This document shows, piece after piece, positions 1 through 5,600 of a stretch of DNA of 11,205 nt. A program made the translations under genes and the position numbers. How positions within the stretch are numbered: the stretch's first letter is position 1; every line of letters begins with the position of its first letter. The notes below the pieces were generated by a model, which was given only the letters and a program-made list of their open reading frames with translations, made no database searches and had not been told where the DNA came from. Location of the stretch: positions 1-11,205 of the forward strand of contig CADBLV010000035.1 in assembly GCA_902795555.1 (NCBI GenBank). Reading direction: 5' to 3'. This DNA comes from an uncultured Eubacteriales bacterium. Lineage in GTDB: Bacteria > Bacillota_A > Clostridia > Christensenellales > Aristaeellaceae.

Positions 1-1
1 A

Positions 2-52
2 ATCCACAGCATCCCCAGCATTGTAGCACAAGCTCTTCGAGAGGAGCTTTAG
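2..52 (+). CDS. Possible 3' end of an upstream gene (partial)
   Basis: An open frame runs in from the left edge and stops at TAG 50-52. It reads as a short amphipathic tail ending ALREEL, which would be an ordinary protein C-terminus. Only 16 codons are visible and no family can be recognised. Its position just before the 19-bp tandem repeat would fit the last gene of an insertion sequence, but that is inference. The frame may also be chance. Confidence 0.2.
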   Translation: MHSIPSIVAQALREEL

Positions 53-75
53 AAACTACTACTCTATAATACGAG

Positions 76-113
76 GGTCGTCCCCTCCGTTCCAGGTCAT
101 CCCCTCCGTTCCA
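76..113. repeat. 19-bp tandem direct repeat, possible IS terminal repeats
   Basis: Two head-to-tail copies of GGTC(G/A)TCCCCTCCGTTCCA lie at 76-94 and 95-113 and differ at one base. Read on the minus strand from base 120, the DNA starts with TG, then seven bases later two copies of TGGAACGGAGGGG(A)... follow in tandem. IS21-family elements have TG...CA ends followed by multiple subterminal repeats of about this size, so this could be the right end of such an element lying to the left, ending at about base 120. No transposase sequence is visible, so the assignment is a guess. Confidence 0.7.
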
Positions 114-128
114 GTCCCCATCGTCTCC

Positions 129-156
129 TTGACAAAACAGTAAAAGACGGTAGAAT
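129..156 (+). promoter_or_regulatory. Sigma-A promoter of the two-component operon
   Basis: A perfect -35 box TTGACA (129-134) is followed after 16 bp by TAGAAT (151-156), one mismatch from the TATAAT consensus. Transcription should begin near 163, leaving a leader of about 205 nt before the response regulator at 370. The same box pair with the same 16-bp spacing occurs before tadA. The -35 begins only 9 bp after the putative IS end at 120. Confidence 0.65.
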
Positions 157-207
157 ACTGCTTGAAGGAGCGTAAGTTGCGGAGAAAATGCTGAACTGTA
201 GAGAGTT

Positions 208-297
208 ATAGAAGCCAGGCATGGCCGGCAGAGCGTGAATGATCAACGGGGACATAGAAGCCAGGCATGGCCGGCAGAGCGTGAATGATTAACGGGG
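208..297 (+). repeat. Duplicated 44-bp leader element (period 46 bp)
   Basis: Copies at 208-251 and 254-297 match at 43 of 44 bases; the difference is C244 versus T290. They are separated by AC. Each contains GCCAGGCATGGC, which can form a short GCCA/TGGC hairpin, and a tiny ATG frame of five sense codons ending in TGA. The pair lies in the predicted untranslated leader of the response-regulator operon. Near identity points to a recent duplication or to a constrained site; no known riboswitch or T-box feature was recognised. Confidence 0.85.
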
Positions 298-369
298 GAT
301 TGTGCGGTTTGAGCTGCCGTTGTCTGAAGCGTTTATTTTGCAGAATGATGAATCGGAGGAATGAAGAAG

Positions 370-1041
370 ATGACCTTGCTGATTGTGGATGATGAGAGTC
401 GGATCCGCTCGCTGATTGCGAAATATGCCGCCTTTGAGGGATATCAGACGGAGGAGGCGGAAAACGGCATGCAGGCGGTCGAGATGTGCCGGGAGAAGCA
501 TTATGATCTGATCATCATGGACGTGATGATGCCGGAGCTGGATGGTTTTTCCGCTGTGCGGGAAATTCGGAAGCACGACAATGTGCCGGTGATCATGCTG
601 TCCGCCCGGGGCGAGGAATACGACCGGATTCACGGGTTTGAGCTGGGCATCGATGATTATGTGGTCAAGCCCTTCAGCCCCAGGGAGCTGATGATGCGGG
701 TTTCCGCGGTGCTCAAGCGCAGCGGCGGAGAAGAAAAGCAGGGAGAGGACATCGTGACGCTGGGAGATCTGACGGTGAATTTCACTGCCCGGCGGGTGAC
801 CGTGGCGGGGAAGGAACTGGATCTGAGCCCGAAGGAATACGAGCTGCTGTTTTATATGATTCGCAACCGGGGCATCGCGCTGACGCGGGAGAAGCTGATC
901 AGCGAGGTGTGGGGATACGATTTCTTCGGGGATGACCGGACGCTGGACACGCATATCAAACTGCTGCGCCGGCAGCTGGGGCCCTGCGCGGACAAGATCA
1001 CCACGCTGCGAGGGGTGGGATACCGGTTTGAAAAGGAATAA
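370..1041 (+). CDS. OmpR-family response regulator
   Basis: This is a 223-residue DNA-binding response regulator that is phosphorylated by the adjacent kinase and acts on promoters in the cytoplasm. The N-terminal receiver domain (about 1-117) shows the acidic pair D7/D8, the phosphoacceptor D51 in IIMDVMMP, the switch S78 and the conserved K100 in VVKPF. An OmpR/PhoB winged helix (about 125-222) follows, with SPKEYELL, the recognition-helix region DTHIKLLRRQL and the closing RGVGYRF. An ATG at 361 gives three more residues but lies directly against the GGAGGA ribosome site (355-360). The ATG at 370 has a 9-nt gap and gives the usual family start, so it is preferred. The histidine kinase gene overlaps its end, which indicates a translationally coupled operon. 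The regulated genes cannot be inferred. Confidence 0.95.
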   Translation: MTLLIVDDESRIRSLIAKYAAFEGYQTEEAENGMQAVEMCREKHYDLIIMDVMMPELDGFSAVREIRKHDNVPVIMLSARGEEYDRIHGFELGIDDYVVKPFSPRELMMRVSAVLKRSGGEEKQGEDIVTLGDLTVNFTARRVTVAGKELDLSPKEYELLFYMIRNRGIALTREKLISEVWGYDFFGDDRTLDTHIKLLRRQLGPCADKITTLRGVGYRFEKE

Positions 1042-2254
1042 AGGAAGGCTGGCCTTCCGGGAGGAATTCTGGGCCGGGCGGCTGGGCATCCGTGCGAAAA
1101 TCCTGATTTACCTGGCGATTCTGGCGGGATTCATGATTTCCACGGTGTGGCTGCTGCAGGGGACGCTGTTTTACAATGTGTACGGCGTATCCCGCTCCGA
1201 GCAGGGCAACAAGGCGCCGGCGGTCGTGATCCGGAACCTGGACCGGGAGGATTATGAAAATCTCTCCGCCCGGCTGGGGGGAGAGAAGGATGTGCATATT
1301 CTGCGGCTGGATCGGGCGATGTGGAGCCAGTTCTGGCTGACTACGGCGGGGATCCTGATTGCCACGGTGCTGGTTGGCTACACGATGGCGAAGAGCATTT
1401 CCGAGCCGATTATCGAAACGAATCTGGCGGCCCGGGAACTGAGCCGCAGCCGGTACACCCGGCCGCCTCACAGCGGCGGATATCGGGAGATTGCCGAACT
1501 GAACGACACGCTGGTGCGGGCGGCGGAGGATCTGAACAGAGTCGAGGATCTTCAGCGGGAGCTGATTGCCAACATCTCGCATGATCTGCGGACGCCCCTG
1601 ACCATGATTCAGGGCTACGCGGAGGCCATGCGGGACATTCCGGACGAGATTACGCCGGAGAATATGCAGATTATCATCGACGAAACGAACCGTCTGAGCA
1701 CCATGGTCAATGAGGTGCTGGATTTCAGCAGGCTGCGCAGCGGCACGCTGGAAATGAATCCGACCGATTTCAACCTGACGCGGCTGATTCGGGAAATCGT
1801 GAAGCGGGTGAGCCGGATGACCGCCGTGGAAGGCTATACCGTGTGCTTTGACGCAGAAGAGGATCTGTGGGTGACGGCGGACAGCGGGCGGATCAGCCAG
1901 GTGATCTACAACCTGCTGGGAAACGCCCTGACCTACACCGGGGAGGATAAAACCGTCCGGATTGATCAAAGCGCGGAAGGGGAACAGGTTCGGGTGAGCA
2001 TTTCCGACACGGGGGAGGGAATCTCCCGGGAAGAGCTTCCCTATATCTGGGACCGATATTACCGCAGCCGGGAGAATCACCGGCGGGCTGTGCTGGGCAG
2101 CGGCCTGGGGCTGAATATCTGCCGGGGAATCCTGGAGAAGCACCAGGCGGATTACGGCGCGGACAGCCGAACGGGCGAGGGAACCACCTTCTGGTTTAAG
2201 CTGCGGCGCACGGCCGCTCCTTCCGGCGAAGACGGCGGGAAAACAGGCGAATGA
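1028..2254 (+). CDS. Membrane sensor histidine kinase (HAMP-HisKA-HATPase)
   Basis: This is the partner kinase of the upstream response regulator, about 408 residues. A membrane helix at about 25-49, a short outer segment of about 50 residues and a second helix at about 99-121 place a small sensor loop outside the cell. A HAMP linker follows, then the HisKA H box ISHDLRTPLT with phosphorylated H185. The ATPase domain has the N box (NLLGNA, 295-300), G1 (DTGEG, 327-331), the F box (YIWDRYYRS, 339-347) and G2 (GSGLGL, 357-362), so the enzyme looks complete. No in-frame ATG exists between the regulator's C-terminal region and the first membrane helix. TTG at 1028 is therefore the likely start; it overlaps the regulator by 14 bp and sits behind a GAGG-like sequence. 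The start is moderately sure and the function is very sure. The loop is too small for a recognisable ligand domain. Confidence 0.93.
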   Translation: MKRNKGRLAFREEFWAGRLGIRAKILIYLAILAGFMISTVWLLQGTLFYNVYGVSRSEQGNKAPAVVIRNLDREDYENLSARLGGEKDVHILRLDRAMWSQFWLTTAGILIATVLVGYTMAKSISEPIIETNLAARELSRSRYTRPPHSGGYREIAELNDTLVRAAEDLNRVEDLQRELIANISHDLRTPLTMIQGYAEAMRDIPDEITPENMQIIIDETNRLSTMVNEVLDFSRLRSGTLEMNPTDFNLTRLIREIVKRVSRMTAVEGYTVCFDAEEDLWVTADSGRISQVIYNLLGNALTYTGEDKTVRIDQSAEGEQVRVSISDTGEGISREELPYIWDRYYRSRENHRRAVLGSGLGLNICRGILEKHQADYGADSRTGEGTTFWFKLRRTAAPSGEDGGKTGE

Positions 2255-2255
2255 A

Positions 2256-2291
2256 AAGCGGGGGAACGGTCAAGGCCGTCCCCCCCTGCTT
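2256..2291. terminator. Hairpin between convergent kinase and TraX genes
   Basis: AAGC(G)GGGG...ACGG (2256-2269) pairs with CCGT...CCCCC(T)GCTT (2276-2291) around the loop TCAAGG, with small bulges. It begins two bases after the kinase stop codon and ends six bases before the TraX stop codon. On the minus strand the hairpin is followed by TTTTC, so it fits best as the TraX terminator; the plus-strand side has no U-run. It probably ends both convergent transcripts. Confidence 0.6.
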
Positions 2292-2296
2292 ACGGA

Positions 2297-3172
2297 TTAC
2301 AGAAAAATCTTTTCCAGCACCCAGAGCAACAGCAGATGCGCCGGATACAGCCCATAGGAGAGCCAGGCCGGCATTTTCCAGTCATACTTAAAACGGATCA
2401 GAATCAGCGGCATGGCCAGCAGGCCATAGGATTCCATCCGGTTCAGGGCTGTGAGGATGCTGCTGAGCGGCTCCGGAAGCGAAGAAAGACGGAGGGGGAA
2501 GCCGAAGAGGGACGGGGTGATGGAATAGTAGGTTCCCCAGAAGAGGAAATAGGCGATCATGACCGCGGCGATGCCGGGACGGGTGTTCCGCACGGCCCAG
2601 AGCAGGAACACGAACAGCACGCCTTTCCACCCGTAATCCGCCCCGAGAACCCCCGCCAGCAGCACCGCGGCGGCCGGCGCCCACAGATGGCTGAAAACCT
2701 TTTTCTCCCGCATGCCCCACAGCCCGCACAGCGCCAGGGACAGCGTCAGAAAGATGTTGGGCTGATTCCATGTGTGATTCAGGGCCAGCATATACAGCGG
2801 CTGGCTGGCCAGACCGACCAGGACCACGCGGAGCAGATATTTCGGGACGCTGCGGGTATACTCAAAGCCCACGATCATACACCAGACATACAGCGGATAG
2901 GCGATGCGCCCCAGATATCGCATTTCGGCAACGCCGGGGAAAAGCATTTTTCCGCTGTGATCGATGAACATGAAAACCAGGGCAATGATTTTCAGGATCC
3001 CGGTGGCGGTATTGCCGGCCAGCCGAATTCTATGGCCCGGGCGGGCCGGATCGGATCCGGAAACGGGAAGGGAATCGGCGCCGGACGAAAAAGCGCGCGG
3101 GGCAGCATCGGACGAGCGCGGGGCCACGCCGGAAGGGCTGAAAGCTGGGGATTCATTCCGGGAGACAGTCAT
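2297..3172 (-). CDS. TraX-family integral membrane protein
   Basis: A 291-residue polytopic membrane protein of the TraX family, with about eight hydrophobic segments and the family signature TGILKIIAL...FIDHSGKMLFPG near the start of the membrane part (D71-H72). The F-plasmid member acetylates pilin, but chromosomal Bacillota members are not characterised and resemble general membrane acyltransferases, so the substrate is unknown. ATG at 3172 is the only ATG before the first membrane helix. It adds a Ser/Pro/Ala-rich, low-complexity N-terminal stretch of about 48 residues that most relatives lack. No good ribosome site precedes it (only GAAAGG about 13 nt upstream). A GTG at 3127 is the alternative. 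The ATG coincides with the -35 box of the divergent rnpB promoter, so its own transcript would have to start inside rnpB. Confidence 0.82.
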   Translation of the reverse strand: MTVSRNESPAFSPSGVAPRSSDAAPRAFSSGADSLPVSGSDPARPGHRIRLAGNTATGILKIIALVFMFIDHSGKMLFPGVAEMRYLGRIAYPLYVWCMIVGFEYTRSVPKYLLRVVLVGLASQPLYMLALNHTWNQPNIFLTLSLALCGLWGMREKKVFSHLWAPAAAVLLAGVLGADYGWKGVLFVFLLWAVRNTRPGIAAVMIAYFLFWGTYYSITPSLFGFPLRLSSLPEPLSSILTALNRMESYGLLAMPLILIRFKYDWKMPAWLSYGLYPAHLLLLWVLEKIFL

Positions 3173-3201
3173 TGACAAAAACCAGCCTTTCGATGTAAGA
3201 T
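3172..3201 (+). promoter_or_regulatory. rnpB promoter
   Basis: TTGACA (3172-3177), an 18-bp spacer and TAAGAT (3196-3201) form a good sigma-A promoter. Its predicted start point, 7-8 bp downstream, matches the first base of the RNase P RNA P1 helix at about 3209. The agreement between two independent signals makes the call fairly sure. Confidence 0.75.
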
Positions 3202-3208
3202 AATCGCC

Positions 3209-3549
3209 GTGCGAGGTGAACAGGCGATCGCGTGCCCTATGGGCATGAGGAAAGTCCGGGCACCACAGGGCAAGGGTGCCGGTTAACGGCCGGTGGAGGC
3301 GACTCCAAGGACAGTGCAACAGAAATAAACCGCCGCGCAAGCGGTAAGGATGGAAAGGCGAGGTAAGAGCTCACCCGCGGCCCGGTGACGGGTCGTCGAT
3401 GTAAACCCCACCCGGTGCAAGATGCCATGAAGACAAGTCGGCGGCCCGCCGCGTTCTTCGCTATCGCTTGAGCTTCGCGGCAACGCGGAGCCTGGATAGA
3501 TGATCGCCCTCGACAGAACCCGGCTTACGGTCACGCTCGCACTTTTTTT
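3209..3549 (+). ncRNA. rnpB: RNase P RNA, class A
   Basis: This is the catalytic RNA of ribonuclease P, which removes 5' leaders from precursor tRNAs. Diagnostic conserved blocks are GAGGAAAGTCCGGGC (near 3247), ACAGAAATAAACCGCC (near 3318), GGTAAGGATGGAAAGGCGAG, GTAAGAGCTCACC, and the 3' core AGATGATCGCCCTCGACAG with AACCCGGCTTAC. The P1 helix closes the molecule: GTGCGAG (3209-3215) pairs with CTCGCAC (3536-3542). P18 is seen as GCTTCGCG/CGCGGAGC with a GCAA loop (3472-3491). The layout is class A rather than the Bacillus class B. Seven T residues at 3543-3549 follow P1 and probably end transcription. The length of roughly 335 nt is normal. The convergent tadA stop codon is 8 bp beyond the T-run. 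Confidence 0.97.
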
Positions 3550-3556
3550 GTCTCCG

Positions 3557-3997
3557 CTACCGACGCTGCCGGAAGAAGAGACGGAGCAGCTCCCGGCAGG
3601 TTTCTCCCGCGGCGGCCTCATGCCGCCAGCGGGTATGGCCTCCGAGGGCCGGATCCGCCGGCAGATCATATATGCTGCCGCAGCAGCCCAGCTCCGGATC
3701 CGCCGCGCCGAAAACACACAGCCCCAGCCGGCTCATGACCATCGCCCCGGCGCACATGGGGCAGGGCTCCAGCGTGACATACAAGGTACAATCCTTCAGG
3801 CGCCAGTTTCCGAGGATTTCCCCGCCGCGCCGGAGACATAACAGTTCGGCATGGGCTGTAGGATCATGTAACTGTTCACGGCGGTTGTGATCGGCGCAAA
3901 TCAGCTGATCTTCCCGCATCAGGCAGGCGCCCACGGGAATTTCTCCCTCGGCCAGGGCGGCGCGGGCTTCCTCCAGGGCGATGAGCATACCGTCCAC
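3557..3997 (-). CDS. tadA: tRNA-specific adenosine deaminase TadA
   Basis: TadA converts the wobble adenosine A34 of tRNA-Arg(ACG) to inosine. The 146-residue protein has the zinc deaminase signatures: HAE with zinc ligand H49 and proton shuttle E51, and PCPMC with ligands C79 and C82. The family start ALEEARAALAEGEIPVGA and the aromatic C-terminus near LLRLFFRQRR are also present. The preferred start is GTG at 3997, 8 nt after AAAGGAGG (4006-4013). A longer frame from ATG 4048 has no ribosome site and adds 17 atypical residues. It is transcribed convergently with rnpB and has its own promoter at 4067-4094. Other cytidine or guanine deaminases share the fold, but this length and motif spacing favour TadA. 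Confidence 0.93.
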   Translation of the reverse strand: MDGMLIALEEARAALAEGEIPVGACLMREDQLICADHNRREQLHDPTAHAELLCLRRGGEILGNWRLKDCTLYVTLEPCPMCAGAMVMSRLGLCVFGAADPELGCCGSIYDLPADPALGGHTRWRHEAAAGETCRELLRLFFRQRR

Positions 3998-4061
3998 GCG
4001 ATCAGCCTCCTTTCGTCCGGTTTTGCGGTTGGCCGCATGCGAAAGCAAACGGCGAAATCAG

Positions 4062-4094
4062 TTCCTATTCTATATAGGAAAGAAAAATTGTCAA
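4062..4094 (-). promoter_or_regulatory. tadA promoter with an overlapping inverted repeat
   Basis: On the minus strand TTGACA (4094-4089) and TAGAAT (4072-4067) are 16 bp apart, the same pair and spacing as the promoter at 129-156. Transcription should start near 4060, giving a leader of about 63 nt. An inverted repeat TTCCTAT-N5-ATAGGAA (4062-4080) covers the -10 box and could be an operator, though AT-rich promoter sequence makes such repeats easier to find by chance. Confidence 0.7.
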
Positions 4095-4202
4095 TCCGCT
4101 TCCTGTAACTTTTCCGGACGCGGAGGGGCTTTTTTTCGGAGCAGGAGGGGTCTGAAAGGGTTGATCCAAAAGAAATGGGGAGAAAAATCACGTAAAAAAC
4201 AT

Positions 4203-4218
4203 TTTGGAATATTCCAAA
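4203..4218. promoter_or_regulatory. Perfect 16-bp palindrome, candidate operator
   Basis: TTTGGAAT and ATTCCAAA abut at 4203-4218 with no spacer and no mismatch. The centre lies about 48 bp upstream of the predicted start of the next transcript. That promoter has a good -10 but a poor -35, so the palindrome is placed as an activator site would be. It is immediately followed by an ATGTAACCG sequence (4218-4226) that recurs at the regulator promoter. The binding protein is unknown. Confidence 0.55.
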
Positions 4219-4224
4219 TGTAAC

Positions 4225-4252
4225 CGTTCGTATAACCACCGTCTGGTAGAAT
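4225..4252 (+). promoter_or_regulatory. Promoter of the Ala/Glu-rich secreted protein gene
   Basis: TAGAAT at 4247-4252 is a near-consensus -10 box in a GGTAGAATA context like the one at 149-157. The expected -35 position (about 4225-4230, GTTCGT) matches the consensus poorly. Transcription would start near 4259, just before the leader hairpin. The stretch from 4095 to 4200 upstream is A/T-rich in its last part and shows no gene. Confidence 0.5.
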
Positions 4253-4262
4253 AATAATGCAA

Positions 4263-4284
4263 TCAGGGGAGAAGCATCCCCTGA
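4263..4284 (+). other. 5'-terminal leader hairpin
   Basis: TCAGGGG (4263-4269) and CCCCTGA (4278-4284) form a perfect 7-bp stem with an 8-nt loop. It would lie about 4 nt from the predicted 5' end of the transcript and 17 nt before the ribosome site AGGAGG (4302-4307). Hairpins at the very 5' end of a message are known to protect it from 5'-end-dependent decay; that role here is inferred. No U-run follows, so it is not a terminator. Confidence 0.6.
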
Positions 4285-4317
4285 CGGCAGAGATTAAAGA
4301 AAGGAGGGGACGATTCC

Positions 4318-5292
4318 ATGAAACGGATATCCCTGATGAAGAAGCTGGCCGCGGTATTACTGGCTATGACCCTGCTGCTGGGTTCGTTCCCTGTTGTATA
4401 TGCTGAAGACGGCGGAGAGGAGATTCCTGCCGAAGTAGTTTCCGATCCGGATAACAACGAAGAAGAGGAGCGCAAGGCCCAGGAAGCGGCGGACGCGGAA
4501 GCGGCCAGGATCGCCGCCGAGGCGGAGGCCGAGGAAGCAGCTGAGCGTCAGCGCAGGGCGGAAGAAGAGGAAGCCGCGCGCAAGGAGCAGGAAGAAGCGG
4601 AAGCCGAAGCGGCCCGAATCGCCGAAGAAGAAGCCCGCCTCGCCGAGGAAGAAGCTGAAGCCGAGCGCCTGGCACAGGAAGAAGCGGAACGCCTGGCTCA
4701 GGAAGAAGCCGAGCGGAGAGCTCAGGAAGAGGCTGAAGAGGCAGCTGCCGAAGCGGAGCGGAAGGCTCAGGAAGAAGCCGAGCGTCTGGCTGCCGCGGAA
4801 GCTGCTCAGCAGGCCGCTGAAGAAGCTGCCCGGGCCGCCGAGGAAGCCGCCCGCCTGGCTGAAGAAGCTGCCCAGCAGGCTGAGGATGAAGTAACTAACG
4901 ACGAAAACGAAGACGAAAACGATGTAACCGAAGAACCCTTCGAAGAAGAGTTCGAAGATGATGGATTCGAAGACTTCTTTGATGATGATGCCGGCAACGT
5001 CTCCACCGAGCTGCTGGAGCAGTTCAATGATCCTTCCCTGTATGAGGAAGTGGAATTCGGCGGAAGCGCTGATGTTGAGCTGGCGAATGACGGGATGCTG
5101 CGGTTTGGCGAAGAAGTGACTCTTGTGGCCAACGTAGCAAACGCGGATGTGAGCTACCGCATCGTGTGGGAAGCCAACGACGGCGACAAGCGGGGCTGGT
5201 ACTCCATCGGCAGCGGCGATCAGTACAGCTACATCCTGGATCAGGACAATCTGGACCGCGAGTACCGGGTGGTGCTCTTTACCGTAGACTAA
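4318..5292 (+). CDS. Secreted Ala/Glu-rich helical protein with a C-terminal beta domain
   Basis: A 324-residue exported protein of no recognised family. A Sec signal peptide (1-29, basic start, leucine-rich core, likely cut after VYA) is followed by about 145 residues (47-190) made almost wholly of Ala, Glu, Arg and Gln. These would form one continuous charged helix or coiled coil. Residues 191-233 are strongly acidic (Asp/Glu/Asn, with Phe). The last 75 or so residues (about 250-324) look like a small beta-sandwich, with alternating strands such as EVTLVANV, VSYRIVWE and REYRVVLF. There is no LPXTG motif, lipobox or C-terminal membrane helix, so attachment to the cell is not evident. AGGAGG at 4302-4307 supports ATG 4318. 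The gene has its own promoter and a strong terminator, so it is monocistronic. A surface spacer or adhesin-like role is inference. Confidence 0.85.
   Translation: MKRISLMKKLAAVLLAMTLLLGSFPVVYAEDGGEEIPAEVVSDPDNNEEEERKAQEAADAEAARIAAEAEAEEAAERQRRAEEEEAARKEQEEAEAEAARIAEEEARLAEEEAEAERLAQEEAERLAQEEAERRAQEEAEEAAAEAERKAQEEAERLAAAEAAQQAAEEAARAAEEAARLAEEAAQQAEDEVTNDENEDENDVTEEPFEEEFEDDGFEDFFDDDAGNVSTELLEQFNDPSLYEEVEFGGSADVELANDGMLRFGEEVTLVANVANADVSYRIVWEANDGDKRGWYSIGSGDQYSYILDQDNLDREYRVVLFTVD
4669..4740 (+). repeat. Three 24-bp repeats coding 8-residue units
   Basis: Three consecutive 24-bp units at 4669, 4693 and 4717 encode LAQEEAER, LAQEEAER and RAQEEAEE. A related unit at 4762-4785 encodes KAQEEAER. 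The period of eight residues differs from the seven of a classical coiled coil. Units differ mainly at third codon positions, which suggests an old expansion or selection on the protein. Confidence 0.75.
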
Positions 5293-5321
5293 CAGTATCT
5301 TCTTCATATTCTATCCTCCTT

Positions 5322-5358
5322 TCCGGCGGACTCCTCCTAGTCCGCCGGATCAATTTTT
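5322..5358 (+). terminator. Strong intrinsic terminator
   Basis: TCCGGCGGACT (5322-5332) and AGTCCGCCGGA (5339-5349) form a perfect 11-bp GC-rich stem with a CCTCCT loop, followed by TCAATTTTT. It lies 30 bp after the stop codon of the secreted protein gene and should isolate it from the regulator downstream. Confidence 0.93.
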
Positions 5359-5433
5359 GGGAGAGACAGGGCAGGGGGCGAGAAATCCGGCGGAAGCTGC
5401 GCGTGGCTTGTTTCAGAACGGGATCATAAAACA

Positions 5434-5473
5434 ATGTAACTGAAAAGCCGATTAGCATTTCCGAAAGTTACAT
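5434..5473. promoter_or_regulatory. Distal inverted pair of TGTAAC boxes
   Basis: ATGTAACT (5434-5441) and AGTTACAT (5466-5473) are perfect 8-bp inverted copies whose centres are 32 bp apart, about three helical turns. They lie upstream of the regulator promoter and carry the same ATGTAAC core as the pair around its -10 box. Such an arrangement fits cooperative binding or looping by one protein. The rest of 5359-5433 shows nothing else. Confidence 0.5.
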
Positions 5474-5509
5474 ATCAGAAAGAAAAAATATAGAAAAATC
5501 AAAAGGGTA

Positions 5510-5538
5510 TTGCTTTTTGACACGTTACATGTTATGAT
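5510..5538 (+). promoter_or_regulatory. Extended -10 promoter of the regulator/mannosidase operon
   Basis: TTGCTT (5510-5515), a 17-bp spacer and TATGAT (5533-5538) preceded by TGT give an extended -10 promoter. Transcription should start near 5545. A TTGACA at 5517-5522 is too close to this -10 and has no good -10 of its own at 16-18 bp, so it was not used. Confidence 0.5.
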
Positions 5539-5543
5539 GTAAC
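5524..5543. promoter_or_regulatory. Inverted TGTAAC operator over the -10 box
   Basis: GTTACAT (5524-5530) and ATGTAAC (5537-5543) form a perfect 7-6-7 inverted repeat that contains the -10 box of the regulator promoter. A protein bound here would block RNA polymerase, so repression, possibly autoregulation, is the natural reading. Dimeric winged-helix or helix-turn-helix proteins often use sites of this size. Confidence 0.6.
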
Positions 5544-5600
5544 CGATCAACGGTATGTGACTGAAGATCGGCTGGAACAATCCGAAGGAGGATGAGAACG

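Noticed and set aside
30..49. AAGCTC/GAGCTT hairpin as a terminator of the upstream gene
   Set aside because: The stem is only six base pairs, it overlaps the possible stop codon and no U-run follows.
164..194. Leader peptide of five codons from TTG 177 after AAGGAG
   Set aside because: It is too short, shows no run of regulatory codons and no attenuator-like hairpins follow.
76..297. CRISPR array from the two sets of direct repeats
   Set aside because: Each repeat type has only two copies, the 19-bp pair has no spacer and the 44-bp pair has a 2-bp gap.
998..2143. Long open frame antisense to the histidine kinase
   Set aside because: It lies opposite a complete kinase with all catalytic boxes and shows no recognisable domain or ribosome site.
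3237..3500. Short open frames over the RNase P RNA
   Set aside because: The conserved RNA sequence and P1/P18 pairing explain this stretch; no protein is needed.
3866..3872. Further ATGTAAC copies at 3866, 4922 and 7105 as regulatory boxes
   Set aside because: They are single copies inside coding sequence without an inverted partner and serve as a reminder of the background frequency.
4357..5307. Phe/Gly-rich open frame antisense to the secreted protein gene
   Set aside because: It is the reverse complement of GAA/GCC-rich codons; the plus frame has a signal peptide, ribosome site and terminator.
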